Shown piece by piece: positions 1-8,952 of a DNA stretch of 64,000 nucleotides. Source of the stretch: Roseibium algicola (GTDB lineage Bacteria > Pseudomonadota > Alphaproteobacteria > Rhizobiales > Stappiaceae). The notes beneath the pieces are model-generated. The model saw nothing but the letters and a program-made list of their open reading frames with translations. It had not been told where the DNA came from and searched no databases. A program made the position numbers and the translations under genes. Within the stretch, counting starts at the first letter, position 1. Each line of letters opens with the position of its first letter. The DNA lies in the NCBI RefSeq assembly GCF_001999245.1, contig NZ_CP019630.1, positions 3,246,001-3,310,000 of the forward strand. The letters are read 5' to 3'.

Positions 1-1
1 C

Positions 2-688
2 GATAAGTCGTTCAATCCGACTTATTCTAGCGAGTACAACACCAACTATAATCACGAAATAAACATCGACAATTCGAAGAGCTACGAGTGGGAATACTCG
101 GACGACGACAACACCCAGGATGTGAACAACCAGGTGTTCAAGTATGTCGACAGTGACTTCGATCCCGTGATCAATGTGGATTTCGAGAACGGTCCTTCGG
201 ACGTCGACAACATTGACCTGGACATCGGCGACCATGCGAGTGTCGAGGACATTCTGATTGCGAAAGGCAACATCGACTTCGACCCGGGCGACGATATCAA
301 GGTCGAAGACGTCCTCAATGACGCGCTGAACGGCCTTGGGAACGATACCGGCATTGCAATCAACAACAGCAACCAGCTGGAAGACAACGACTGGGCAAAA
401 GACACCTTTGTCGCCAATGAAGGGTCCTTCACGCAGAAGCTGACTGCCAACGGCGGTTCGGCGGAAGCTGATGACGGTCTGGCTTTCGGTGGATCGTCCA
501 TGACCGTGGATGCCCTTGATGATGCGACGGTGATTGGTGAAGTGATGGCCGCTGCCAATGCCGCCAACGCAACCGAAGCGTTCGTCAACGAGCTGGTGCA
601 GGGTGCGAACATTCTCAACAACTCGGTCGACACGACGATTGTCGGCGGTGATCTCTACACCGACAGCGTTGGTGAAGACGAGCTCTAA
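2..688 (+). CDS. Acidic Asn/Asp-rich protein, candidate type I secretion cargo (5' partial)
   Basis: The reading frame is open from the first bases of the window, so the 5' end is missing; a GTG at 122 is probably internal. At least 228 codons are visible. The product is strongly acidic and rich in Asn, Asp and Tyr, with no cysteine, membrane segment or RTX nonapeptide. It carries the motif NNSNQLEDNDWA and a C-terminal block ANILNNSVDTTIVGGDLYTD. Both recur in the next gene (826-1578), and looser versions recur in the 674-residue protein at 1731. A type I secretion ABC protein and adaptor follow in the same direction, so an exported surface or matrix protein is the best inference. No family was recognised and no function is assigned. 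Confidence 0.75.
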   Translation, partial: DKSFNPTYSSEYNTNYNHEINIDNSKSYEWEYSDDDNTQDVNNQVFKYVDSDFDPVINVDFENGPSDVDNIDLDIGDHASVEDILIAKGNIDFDPGDDIKVEDVLNDALNGLGNDTGIAINNSNQLEDNDWAKDTFVANEGSFTQKLTANGGSAEADDGLAFGGSSMTVDALDDATVIGEVMAAANAANATEAFVNELVQGANILNNSVDTTIVGGDLYTDSVGEDEL

Positions 689-778
689 GATGTTTGATCG
701 GCGCTGCGGTTTTCTGTTTCGAACCTGTTTCCGAAACGCCAGCTGCGCCCGTTTCCAAGTCAGAATGCGGTGTGAACG

Positions 779-798
779 CCGGTCTTGCGAGACCCGGC
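779..798 (+). other. Small stem-loop between the tandem paralogues
   Basis: GCCGGTCT and AGACC-CGGC pair around a TGCG tetraloop, with one bulge. It lies between the stop at 688 and the ATG at 826. It has no T tract, so it may be an attenuator or a processing/stability hairpin rather than a full terminator. Confidence 0.35.
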
Positions 799-825
799 TC
801 GCCGCGATGAACAAGGACTATTATC

Positions 826-1578
826 ATGTCTGGTAAGCGTGGAACTCAATTCAATTACTCTGATTTCGATGCAGTCGATGACTCGAAGATCATCAACAAG
901 GCCGAAGTCGTGATGAACTTCGAAGAAGGTTTTGTTTATGACGACGACGATGTCGTGGACATCGACCTGGAAGAATGCGCTGAAGTCGACGAGATGCTCG
1001 TGAGCGTCAACGGCGGCATCGACTACAGCCCGGGCGACGACATCACCGTTGAAGACATTTTGAACGAAGCCCTCAATGGTGGCGGCAATGATGCCGGTGT
1101 CGTGCTCAACAACAGCAACCAGCTGGAAGACAACGACTGGGCCAACGGTACGACGGCAACCAACAACGCCGGCTTCAACCAGACCCTGAGTGCCAAGGGT
1201 GGCGATGCCGAAACCGATGACGGTATTTCGGCAGGGGGCTCCAGCGGGTCGGCATACGTCGATGCTGACATGCAGGCATTCGGTGGCCATGTCGGCACCT
1301 GGTTCGGTCATGCCGGTTTCCATGGCATGTCGGTCGACCTGGAAGGCAATCTGGAAATCGATGACCTCGGTTCCGGCAGCGTCAGCGTCATCGCTGATGA
1401 CGATGCGCTCGTCCAGGGCATGAATGCAGCTGAAGCATCCGCTTCCAACGATGCATCGGCATTCACCAACACGCTGGTGCAGGGCGAAAACATCCTGAAC
1501 AACTCTGTCGACATGACCATTGTCGGCGGCAACATGGACAGCCTGATGACCGGTGAAGATCTCGGCTCCCTGAGCTGA
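826..1578 (+). CDS. Acidic repeat-motif protein, paralogue of the upstream gene
   Basis: A 250-residue acidic protein without a Sec signal. It aligns with the upstream product over most of its length. Shared blocks are a PGDDI.VED.LN.ALNG segment (about residues 67-85), NNSNQLEDNDWA (about 95-106), and TLVQGENILNNSVDMTIVGG near the C terminus. Between the last two it has an extra insertion of roughly 50 residues with a His/Gly/aromatic stretch, GGHVGTWFGHAGFHG. The pair therefore looks like a tandem duplication followed by divergence. RTX repeats are absent. Proximity to the ABC/HlyD pair suggests type I export, but this is inference. An AGGA about 10 nt upstream of the ATG supports the start. 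Confidence 0.8.
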   Translation: MSGKRGTQFNYSDFDAVDDSKIINKAEVVMNFEEGFVYDDDDVVDIDLEECAEVDEMLVSVNGGIDYSPGDDITVEDILNEALNGGGNDAGVVLNNSNQLEDNDWANGTTATNNAGFNQTLSAKGGDAETDDGISAGGSSGSAYVDADMQAFGGHVGTWFGHAGFHGMSVDLEGNLEIDDLGSGSVSVIADDDALVQGMNAAEASASNDASAFTNTLVQGENILNNSVDMTIVGGNMDSLMTGEDLGSLS

Positions 1579-1619
1579 TCCGGTTTGTTCCTGAATTGAT
1601 TTTCAATTCCGGAAAACAG

Positions 1620-1655
1620 CAGCAGGCGCGGAGCTCACTTGCTCCGCGCCTGCTG
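1620..1655 (+). terminator. Perfect 15-bp hairpin between cargo genes and the rest of the locus
   Basis: CAGCAGGCGCGGAGC (1620-1634) and its exact reverse complement (1641-1655) flank a 6-nt loop. It lies 41 nt after the stop at 1578. No T run follows, so it may be a weak or Rho-assisted terminator, or a stabilising 3' hairpin that lets the small acidic proteins be made in excess over the secretion machinery. Confidence 0.6.
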
Positions 1656-1730
1656 AACGCGGCCTCTCGTATTTAGATTCGCGCGAGTTTGACCGCGAAA
1701 ACGACCCTTCATTCAGATTAGGGGGCTGAC

Positions 1731-3755
1731 ATGTTTTTTTATGATGACCTTACGCGTGAAGCGATTTCGCATTTTGTAGGAAGCTTTTCCATGTCACTCG
1801 AGGAGGCCCGCGCCCGCCTTGAGTATCTTGAATTCCGCGCGGCACAGCTTGCTGCCGAACAGGCAGAGCAAGGTGAGGCGATGGAGGCGCTGCTGACAGT
1901 CTGGCCCGACTATCAGCTGCTCGACCTCAATCCGAATATCCATTACGAATTCGATGGTTACAGCTACTATGACGACGTTCCCGCCGCCCTGAACTTTTAT
2001 GAGTGGGATGGCATTGGCATGCGGGCACATCTGATGCCGCCGCCGGTTGAGGGGACTTTCAATCCCTACACCATCGCGCTGACAGGCGGTGTCCGCTTCA
2101 TAACGTTCCAGCACGAAGTGCTGCCCAACAGCTTTGCCGTTGTGTCCCGGTCCGAAAACGTGCTGGAGGACAACGACTATCTGTCCAACACGGGTCTCCA
2201 CTATCATTTCGATTACGAAGCACCATCACTCATCTCCTTCCTCGATGCGCTGGAGGCCGCCGGGATCACCGGCAGGTTCAGCTTTACGGAAGCAGACAAT
2301 CCGGCAGGCAATCTGAGCGCGACCGTCGCAGCCTGGACGGAAACAGCCCAAACCATGCAAGCCGGCGCTCCCGGTGTCGGGCAACAGGTTCTGGCAACCG
2401 GAGATGACACCGGGCAGCTCTATCAGAACGGTATCGTTGTCGAGGAAGCCGCCCGTCTTGACGAAGTCATCAAGCATTTGAAGGGCCGTGCCCCGGACGA
2501 TGACGCCGAAGCGAACTCCGATGACGTGGTGCTCGAGGGACCGCAAAGCGCCTCAGGCGAGTTGGCTTCGCTGGTGGACACCGCCGGAACCTCCGCTTCG
2601 CTGCAAATCAGTGCCGGCAACAACACACTGATCAATCAGGCCATTCTGGTGGACGTCTGGGGCAAGGCCGCGACCATAGCTGTGGCCGGCGATTATTACG
2701 ATCTCGACATTATCAGCCAGACAAATGTTCTGGCAGCGCCGCATCTGGCGGGTCTTGGCCAGTGGGAGACGGATCCGAGTACCGGCAGCTACAACATCGC
2801 ATCGATCATGAACACCGGTTCGGATCTGCCCATGGATGTTGCTCCGGTCGGCAATCATTCACTCTGGGATATCACCTTTCACGACGGTGACATGACCTTC
2901 GTGAACTGGCTGACCCAGAAGAACTACCTGGTCGACAACGATACCATCGTCTACCAGGAAGACGACTCGGGCACGACGATCATGTCCGGTGGCAATATTC
3001 TGACAAATGCTCTCAACCTTACGGAACTGAGCACCTTTTTCGATCTTATCCTGATCGGAGGCGACTATTACTCGGCCAATGTGATCAGCCAGACCAACGT
3101 CATGGTCAATTTCGATCAGGTCATTGCCGAAGGTACACAAGACGCTTCCATGCCGATGCCTGACGGGCAGATCGACAATCTGCTCTGGAACGAGGCCTAT
3201 ATCGTTTCCAACTACAACAGTTCCGTCGTCGACCTGGATCCGGCAAGCGCGAACCGGCTCGCAACGGCAGATGAAGAGGATCTCGGCGATGACTTCTTGT
3301 CCGGGCTCTTCAGCGGGGAAGCTTCGCCTTTCAACCAGCTGAACGTTCTTTATATCTCCGGTGATGTCTACGACATCAATTATCTCGAACAGGTCAATAT
3401 CCTTGGCGACAGCGACAGCATCGCCACGCTTGGGGTCGATGTCTCAAGCGAAGGCACCAGCATCAACGGCGATTCAAACCTTCTCTACAATGCCGCGGTG
3501 ATTCAGGAAGCCAGCGTGGACAATGTTGTTCGCGTCGGTGGCGACACCTATTCGGAAGCTTTGCTTTACCAGGCGGAGATCCTGACCGCAGATGTCGAGC
3601 AACCTGATCACGGCGGGGCGGGTCTTGCGTCGGAGGCCGTTGTCTTCCTGGCCGATGGCATGCTGACCAATGGTGACAACGATCTCGAAACCGTCAACCT
3701 GAACCAGGTGCCGGACGAGGTCTGTGTCGATCCGATGGCGACAATGGTCGCTTAG
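1731..3755 (+). CDS. 674-residue repeat protein of the type I secretion locus
   Basis: A large acidic protein without Sec signal or transmembrane segments. After a coiled-coil-like start (residues 20-50, Glu/Ala/Leu rich) comes a unique region with ENVLEDNDYLSN, which echoes NQLEDNDW of the two smaller neighbours. The C-terminal half has about four imperfect units. Each pairs an N.L.N.A segment with a GGDYY....ISQTNVL segment, the latter at roughly residues 315-335, 440-460, 540-560 and 600-620. The small paralogues end in the same type of block (NILNNS...IVGGD), so all three belong to one motif family. An AGGGGGC lies 6 nt upstream of the ATG, and the gene ends 12 nt before the ABC gene. It could be a cargo or a surface scaffold; its function is unknown. 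Confidence 0.8.
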   Translation: MFFYDDLTREAISHFVGSFSMSLEEARARLEYLEFRAAQLAAEQAEQGEAMEALLTVWPDYQLLDLNPNIHYEFDGYSYYDDVPAALNFYEWDGIGMRAHLMPPPVEGTFNPYTIALTGGVRFITFQHEVLPNSFAVVSRSENVLEDNDYLSNTGLHYHFDYEAPSLISFLDALEAAGITGRFSFTEADNPAGNLSATVAAWTETAQTMQAGAPGVGQQVLATGDDTGQLYQNGIVVEEAARLDEVIKHLKGRAPDDDAEANSDDVVLEGPQSASGELASLVDTAGTSASLQISAGNNTLINQAILVDVWGKAATIAVAGDYYDLDIISQTNVLAAPHLAGLGQWETDPSTGSYNIASIMNTGSDLPMDVAPVGNHSLWDITFHDGDMTFVNWLTQKNYLVDNDTIVYQEDDSGTTIMSGGNILTNALNLTELSTFFDLILIGGDYYSANVISQTNVMVNFDQVIAEGTQDASMPMPDGQIDNLLWNEAYIVSNYNSSVVDLDPASANRLATADEEDLGDDFLSGLFSGEASPFNQLNVLYISGDVYDINYLEQVNILGDSDSIATLGVDVSSEGTSINGDSNLLYNAAVIQEASVDNVVRVGGDTYSEALLYQAEILTADVEQPDHGGAGLASEAVVFLADGMLTNGDNDLETVNLNQVPDEVCVDPMATMVA

Positions 3756-3767
3756 GGGAGACAGGTC

Positions 3768-5732
3768 ATGACCATTTCATACGATGTTGCCGATGGGCAG
3801 CGGACGAACCGGGCGGGTGAGCCGCAGGTGCTGGGCCCCGATGCGAAAAAGGGTGATGCACGGCTTGTCGGCGCAAAGACAGCCGCTGCAGGCGGACCAG
3901 CTCTGAACGCGGGAGACGCAAGGGCGAAACCGGCGGACGGCGGCAAGTCCGCCCGGACAGGTGCTGGCACTGGCACAGGCACAGGCAAAGCCAAGGCTGA
4001 AAAGCCCGAGTTCCACCAACGGACGACACCGCCCGATCTTTCCAAGGCACTCGAAAACGGCGTCGCCGCCGTTCGGCGCAATCTACTCATCGTGCTGATG
4101 TTTTCCTGCGTCATCAATGTGCTTGTGCTGTCAATTCCGGTCTATCTGTTCCAGATCTCGGACCGGGTCCTTACCAGCCGCTCGCTGGACACGCTGGTCA
4201 TGCTGACAGGCGTGATCGTCGGGGCGGTTCTGCTGCAGGCAGCCTTCGATGCCATCCGCCGCTTCATCCTCATGCGCACGGCGGTGGAACTCGCATCGCA
4301 ACTGGGTTCACCCATCCTCGCAGCCGCCGCACGAGCTTCGCTCAACAGCAACGGCAAGGAGTACCAGATCCTGAACGACCTGCAGCAATTGCGGGGTTTT
4401 TTGGTGTCCGGCACCATGATGGCATTTCTGGATGGTCCCTTCGCGCCGCTTTTCCTGGTGGCGATCTACCTCATTCATCCGCACCTCGGGATGATCGTCG
4501 GCGGCACCTGTGTGATCCTGCTCGTGATCGCGGTGATCAACCAGAAGATCACGTCCCGGCATTTCAGTGATGCCAACCAGAACCAGAGCAAGGCGAACCT
4601 GCATCTGGATGCCATGTCCAGGAATTCGCAGATCATCAACGCCCTGGCCATGATCCCGGAAGCGGTTCACCTGTGGGGGCGCGATACGGCTGCTTCGCTG
4701 CGCGCGCAGGTCAGTGCGCAGGACAGAAACATTGTTTCGGCCTCCATCACCAAGGCGGTCCGGCTTCTGACGCAGGTAGCGATGCTCGGGTGGGGGTCAT
4801 TCCTTGCCATCCAGGGTGAACTGACCGGGGGCATGGTGATTGCCGCCTCCATTATCGGCGGCCGGGCGCTGTCGCCCATCGAGGGGGCGATCGAAGGCTG
4901 GAACCAGTATCTGCTGTCGCGCAATTCCTATGGCCGGATCTCGACACTGCTGAAATCCTCGCCGCTCAACTCCGAACGTCTCGTTTTGCCCAAGCCGCAA
5001 GGCCGGCTTGATGTCGAACGCCTGCTTTACGTGCCCCAGGGGACCAAGCGGGTCGTGCTCAACAGCATCACCTTCTCGCTGAAAGCCGGGGACTCTCTTG
5101 CGATCATCGGCAACTCGGGAGCCGGCAAAACCACACTCGGCAAGATGCTGGTGGGATCCATCCTGCCGACATCGGGCGCGGTGCGTCTGGACCTGATGGA
5201 CCTGCGCAACTGGAACCAGCGGCAGCTGGGTGAGAACATCGGTTACCTGCCGCAGGACGTTCAGCTCTTCCCGGGCACGATCAAGCAGAACATCGGCCGT
5301 ATGCGCGAAGATGCTTCGGACGAGCAGATCTACGAAGCTGCCTGTCTGGCCGACGTGCACGCCATGATTTCCGAATTGGCCCACGGCTATGAAACGGTCG
5401 TTGCGGCCGACGGTGCACCGCTGTCAGGCGGTCAGAAGCAGCGTATCGCGCTTGCCAGGGCATTCTTCGGTAATCCACGTTTCGTCGTTCTGGACGAACC
5501 CAACTCAAATCTGGACACCAATGGCGACGAAGCGCTTGCACGGGCAATGGCACATGCCAAGGCCGAAGGCATCACCGTCGTCGCGATCACGCAAAAGCCG
5601 TCCCTGCTGAAATGTGTCGACCGGATCCTCGTTCTGGCCGACGGCTCCATCAGCATGTTCGGTTTCCGCAACGAGGTGCTGGAACTCCTTGCCGACCGGA
5701 AGAAACAAAGAGCGGTTCAGCAACAAGGATAA
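3768..5732 (+). CDS. Type I secretion ABC transporter, PrtD-type permease/ATPase
   Basis: A 654-residue inner-membrane exporter. Residues 1-100 are a low-complexity Gly/Ala/Lys/Thr-rich extension with no C39 peptidase domain. A six-helix ABC membrane domain follows (about 105-390), then a nucleotide-binding domain. Walker A is GNSGAGKT at about 448-455, the signature is LSGGQKQRIALARA, and Walker B is VVLDEPNSNLD. This architecture is that of PrtD/AprD-class type I exporters, which move unfolded cargo to the outside together with an HlyD adaptor and a TolC-type channel. The adaptor gene follows 42 nt downstream. No TolC homologue lies next to it; the NodT-type protein at 27.6 kb belongs to an RND pump. 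The acidic proteins upstream are the obvious cargo candidates. Confidence 0.93.
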   Translation: MTISYDVADGQRTNRAGEPQVLGPDAKKGDARLVGAKTAAAGGPALNAGDARAKPADGGKSARTGAGTGTGTGKAKAEKPEFHQRTTPPDLSKALENGVAAVRRNLLIVLMFSCVINVLVLSIPVYLFQISDRVLTSRSLDTLVMLTGVIVGAVLLQAAFDAIRRFILMRTAVELASQLGSPILAAAARASLNSNGKEYQILNDLQQLRGFLVSGTMMAFLDGPFAPLFLVAIYLIHPHLGMIVGGTCVILLVIAVINQKITSRHFSDANQNQSKANLHLDAMSRNSQIINALAMIPEAVHLWGRDTAASLRAQVSAQDRNIVSASITKAVRLLTQVAMLGWGSFLAIQGELTGGMVIAASIIGGRALSPIEGAIEGWNQYLLSRNSYGRISTLLKSSPLNSERLVLPKPQGRLDVERLLYVPQGTKRVVLNSITFSLKAGDSLAIIGNSGAGKTTLGKMLVGSILPTSGAVRLDLMDLRNWNQRQLGENIGYLPQDVQLFPGTIKQNIGRMREDASDEQIYEAACLADVHAMISELAHGYETVVAADGAPLSGGQKQRIALARAFFGNPRFVVLDEPNSNLDTNGDEALARAMAHAKAEGITVVAITQKPSLLKCVDRILVLADGSISMFGFRNEVLELLADRKKQRAVQQQG

Positions 5733-5774
5733 GCGTTTGCAGCCGCCAGGGACGGCTCAAGCCAGGGGGAAAAG

Positions 5775-7115
5775 ATGAGCAACGCTCTGACACATCACGA
5801 ACCGATGGACTGGTATTCGGCAGTGCCGAGATCGATTTTCTGGCACACGCTGATCGGCGTTTTCATGCTGGTCTTCTTCATAGGAGGCTTTGCCGCCTGG
5901 TCCTTTACCGCGCCGTTGGCAGCCGCCGTGATTTCAAGCGGAACCTTTGTCGCAACCGGACAGAACAAGCAGATTCAGCACTACGAAGGCGGGATCGTGA
6001 AGGAGATCCTGGTGCAGGAAGGCGAGCGCGTTCAAAAAGGCGATCCAATTGTTCGTCTCGACGAAACCGTCGCATCCGCAAACGAGCGACAACTGGGGCT
6101 CAAGCTGGCGCGGCTGGAAGCGATCAACGCCCGTCTGCGCGCCGAATATCTCTGGCTGAAGGAGGTGGAATTCCCGCAAACATTGCTGGACCTGAAGGAC
6201 GATGAGGAAATTGCCACCATCATCGCCGGCCAGAAGCTGAGTTTCATCGGATCCCAGGCCAAGCTGACAAGCGATATCAGGATTCTGGAGAGCACGATCG
6301 AATCCCTTCAGCACCGCCGCGACGGCTACCGTGAACAGCATGATGCCATGATCAGGCAGCTGGCGATCCTGCAGGAAGAACACACGGGCAAAAAACTTCT
6401 CTTCGAAAAAGGCCTTCTGCTGAAGCCGACCCTGAATGCACTGGAAAGAGCGATCGCAGAAGCGGAAGGGCAGATCGGGAGGCTGGCATCGTCCATGCAG
6501 GAGGCCAATGCCCAGGTCCTGCAACACCAGGAACAGGTCAAGCAGACACGGGCTGCCTATAACGAGAAGGTGCTTGATGACCTGCAATCCATCGAGGCCG
6601 AGCTGGATGCGGCAAGAGAGCAGTCCCGCAAGGCGCGTAACGTTCTCGAGCGTGCCGTCATTCAGGCACCGGTTTCGGGCACCATCGTACGCATGCACTA
6701 CCACACAGCCGGTGGGGTTATCGAAAGCGGCAAGACGATTGTCGAGATTCTGCCGTCCGACGCACCGCTGATCATCGAGGCACTGATTTCGCGAACCGAT
6801 ATCGACAGCGTCCATATCGGCCAGCAGGCCACTGTTCGCCTGTCCGCCCTCAATCAACGCACCACTCCGGTACTGGAAGGCGAAGTGCAATATGTGTCCG
6901 CAGATGCAATCACCGACAACAGTACGGGCATCATGCGTGAGGTTTACGTCACTCGCATCGATATCTCGCCGGGCGAACTGACAAGGGTGCTGAACTTCGT
7001 TCCGACCCCGGGCATGCCCGCGGAAATCATGATCCAGACGGCTGAGCGAACCTTCATGCAGTATCTGACCAAGCCGATCGTCGACAGCATGTCACGTGCC
7101 TTCCGGGAGGAGTAG
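5775..7115 (+). CDS. Type I secretion periplasmic adaptor, HlyD/PrtE family
   Basis: A 446-residue membrane-fusion protein. One N-terminal transmembrane helix (about residues 28-50) is followed by a first biotinyl-lipoyl half with HYEGGIVKEILV near residue 75. A long Gln/Glu-rich coiled coil runs from about 100 to 285, then a second lipoyl half with APVSGTIVRM, then a beta-barrel domain. It would bridge the ABC protein to an outer-membrane channel. Length and domain order fit the family. It is the last gene of the secretion operon and is followed by a terminator-like hairpin. Confidence 0.93.
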   Translation: MSNALTHHEPMDWYSAVPRSIFWHTLIGVFMLVFFIGGFAAWSFTAPLAAAVISSGTFVATGQNKQIQHYEGGIVKEILVQEGERVQKGDPIVRLDETVASANERQLGLKLARLEAINARLRAEYLWLKEVEFPQTLLDLKDDEEIATIIAGQKLSFIGSQAKLTSDIRILESTIESLQHRRDGYREQHDAMIRQLAILQEEHTGKKLLFEKGLLLKPTLNALERAIAEAEGQIGRLASSMQEANAQVLQHQEQVKQTRAAYNEKVLDDLQSIEAELDAAREQSRKARNVLERAVIQAPVSGTIVRMHYHTAGGVIESGKTIVEILPSDAPLIIEALISRTDIDSVHIGQQATVRLSALNQRTTPVLEGEVQYVSADAITDNSTGIMREVYVTRIDISPGELTRVLNFVPTPGMPAEIMIQTAERTFMQYLTKPIVDSMSRAFREE

Positions 7116-7233
7116 GCAACTGGAGGCATTTTACGGTCGACGGCCGCTTTTCAGCGCAAGATTGCGCGGGATTGCATGCGGTGGCTGATCAACCCGGATT
7201 GTCTGATGTGGTCTTCAGGCAATGTCCGCCTTG

Positions 7234-7266
7234 GCCGGTTCGTTAGTCGCGGACCGGCCGCTTTTT
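7234..7266 (+). terminator. Rho-independent terminator after the secretion operon
   Basis: GGCCGGT (7234-7240) and ACCGGCC (7254-7260) form a stem, followed by GCTTTTTT. The outer GTCCGC/GCGGAC pair (7225-7230 and 7250-7255) offers an alternative fold. The 301-nt gap 7116-7416 holds nothing else recognised apart from promoter space for the next gene. Confidence 0.65.
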
Positions 7267-7416
7267 TGGAATTGTACCGGTTGAAGGGTGACAGCTGCAG
7301 TCCGGTGACGCTGCGAAAAGAGGGCTTGTTTTCGCAAGGTAATCCGCCAATTATGAAAGCGGTGTTTCCAGGACTTGTACCAAGCCGGAAATAGGGTTTT
7401 CATGTGATTGCGCCAA

Positions 7417-8952
7417 ATGCGAAACCGGGTCGAACTGCTGTTGAAGACTTTTAAAATCAACGGATTGGCTGTCTGGTCTGTTGTGGTGTTTCTGGTGCTG
7501 ACGGGCCTGTCAGCTCACGCGGCGACGGACCCGTTCGCGGAACGGCGCATGGCGCTTGTGGTCGGCATTGCGGGCTATGAGAACGCTCCCGATCTGAGCA
7601 ACACCACCAATGACGGCAAGCTGATTTCGGATACCTTGAACGAACTGAATTTCGAAGTGTCCGAGCATTTCAACATCGGGCTTGCGGAGTTCCGCGAACT
7701 GCTGGACCGTTTCGCCTTCGAGGCGGAAACCGCCGATGTGGCTCTCGTCTATTTTGCCGGACACGGGATTGAAGTCGGCGGACGCAATTTCCTGGTTCCC
7801 TCCGACGCCAAGGCCGGCAGCCGGCAGCAGGTTGCCGATACCTCGATTTCTCTCGATGACATTCTGGAAGCGGTCGACAAGGCGCGGCAGCTCAGGATCG
7901 TGATCCTGGATTCCTGCCGGAACGACCCGTTTGCCGATGTGGGCGGGCAGGAAACGCTCACCGTAAATCAGGGGGCTTACGGCCGCGGGCTGGCAGCACC
8001 TTCTCCCGAACGCGGCACGCTGGTGGCCTACGCCGCAGAAGCAGGAGCCGTTGCACTGGATGGGGCAGGTGAAAACAGTCCGTTTGCATCGGCGCTGGCC
8101 CAAACCTTGAAGATCAGGGATCTGGAAATAGGCCTTGCCTTCCGGCAGGTGCGCGATTCCGTGCTGAAAGCCACTGCCAACGCGCAGGAGCCGCACACCT
8201 ACGGCTCACTGTCCGGCAAACCCTACTTCCTTGCGGGCGGCAGCCAGGAGGTCAACGTGCTTGCGGCGGCAGACCGTCTTAACGCCTGGGGGCGCCTTGA
8301 AGTCAGCCAGGAAGAGCAGTTGCAAGTGGCGGCAAGGGAAGGTGACAGCAGGGCGTTGAAAGGCCTTGCCTACATGCGCCTCAACCCGAGCGAGGACCGC
8401 TACGATCCCTCCCGTGCGGCAGCATTTCTGGAAACCGCATCGGAAGCGGGTGATCCTGAAGCCATGTTCGAGCTTGCCCGCATGTATGAGCGCGGCATTG
8501 GCGTCGAACAGGATGTCGAAAAGGCATTAGAACTGTTTCGCAAGTCCGCAGACGAGGGCTTTGCGGATGCCATCAACGATCTCGGGTTCCTTTATTATCA
8601 GGGGGGCCTGGGGATCGCGCGTGATCCGAAAAAGGCAATCGAGCTGTTCGGAAAGGCTGCCGATCAGCGGCACCCGGAAGCAATGTTCAATTACGCAGCC
8701 CTGATCGATGACGGTGTGGTCGATGGCAAGGAACCGGACGATGCGGCCGAATATCTTTATCGCGCCTTGAGATCCGGCAACGAGGAAGTTTTGAGCCAGC
8801 TCTCGGAGAACCCGAAGATGTTCAAGGCTACGACACGGCGCTCCCTTCAACGGAAACTTTCAGAACGCTCTTTCTATACCGGGACCATTGACGGCCAGTT
8901 CGGCCCGCAGACCCAGAGAGGTCTGCGCAAAGCTTACGGGCTTTCCGAATAG
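7417..8952 (+). CDS. Exported caspase-like (C14) protein with Sel1 repeats and peptidoglycan-binding end
   Basis: From the ATG at 7417 (a TTG nine bases upstream is less likely) the product has 511 residues. A signal peptide ends near SAHA. The caspase-fold domain spans about 40-265 and starts with MALVVGIAGY. His116 in YFAGHG and Cys167 in LDSCRNDPF form the catalytic dyad of the caspase/metacaspase clan. Two or three Sel1-type helical repeats follow (about 345-445). The C terminus (SLQRKLSERSFYTGTIDGQF) resembles a peptidoglycan_binding_1 domain. Bacterial C14 proteins of this type are periplasmic and mostly uncharacterised. The binding domains suggest a protein or wall target. It has its own transcription unit after the secretion operon terminator. 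Confidence 0.88.
   Translation: MRNRVELLLKTFKINGLAVWSVVVFLVLTGLSAHAATDPFAERRMALVVGIAGYENAPDLSNTTNDGKLISDTLNELNFEVSEHFNIGLAEFRELLDRFAFEAETADVALVYFAGHGIEVGGRNFLVPSDAKAGSRQQVADTSISLDDILEAVDKARQLRIVILDSCRNDPFADVGGQETLTVNQGAYGRGLAAPSPERGTLVAYAAEAGAVALDGAGENSPFASALAQTLKIRDLEIGLAFRQVRDSVLKATANAQEPHTYGSLSGKPYFLAGGSQEVNVLAAADRLNAWGRLEVSQEEQLQVAAREGDSRALKGLAYMRLNPSEDRYDPSRAAAFLETASEAGDPEAMFELARMYERGIGVEQDVEKALELFRKSADEGFADAINDLGFLYYQGGLGIARDPKKAIELFGKAADQRHPEAMFNYAALIDDGVVDGKEPDDAAEYLYRALRSGNEEVLSQLSENPKMFKATTRRSLQRKLSERSFYTGTIDGQFGPQTQRGLRKAYGLSE

Noticed and set aside
2..3755. RTX toxin or haemolysin reading of the type I cargo
   Set aside because: No GGxGxDxUx nonapeptide repeats were found; GGD occurs only in a different spaced motif.
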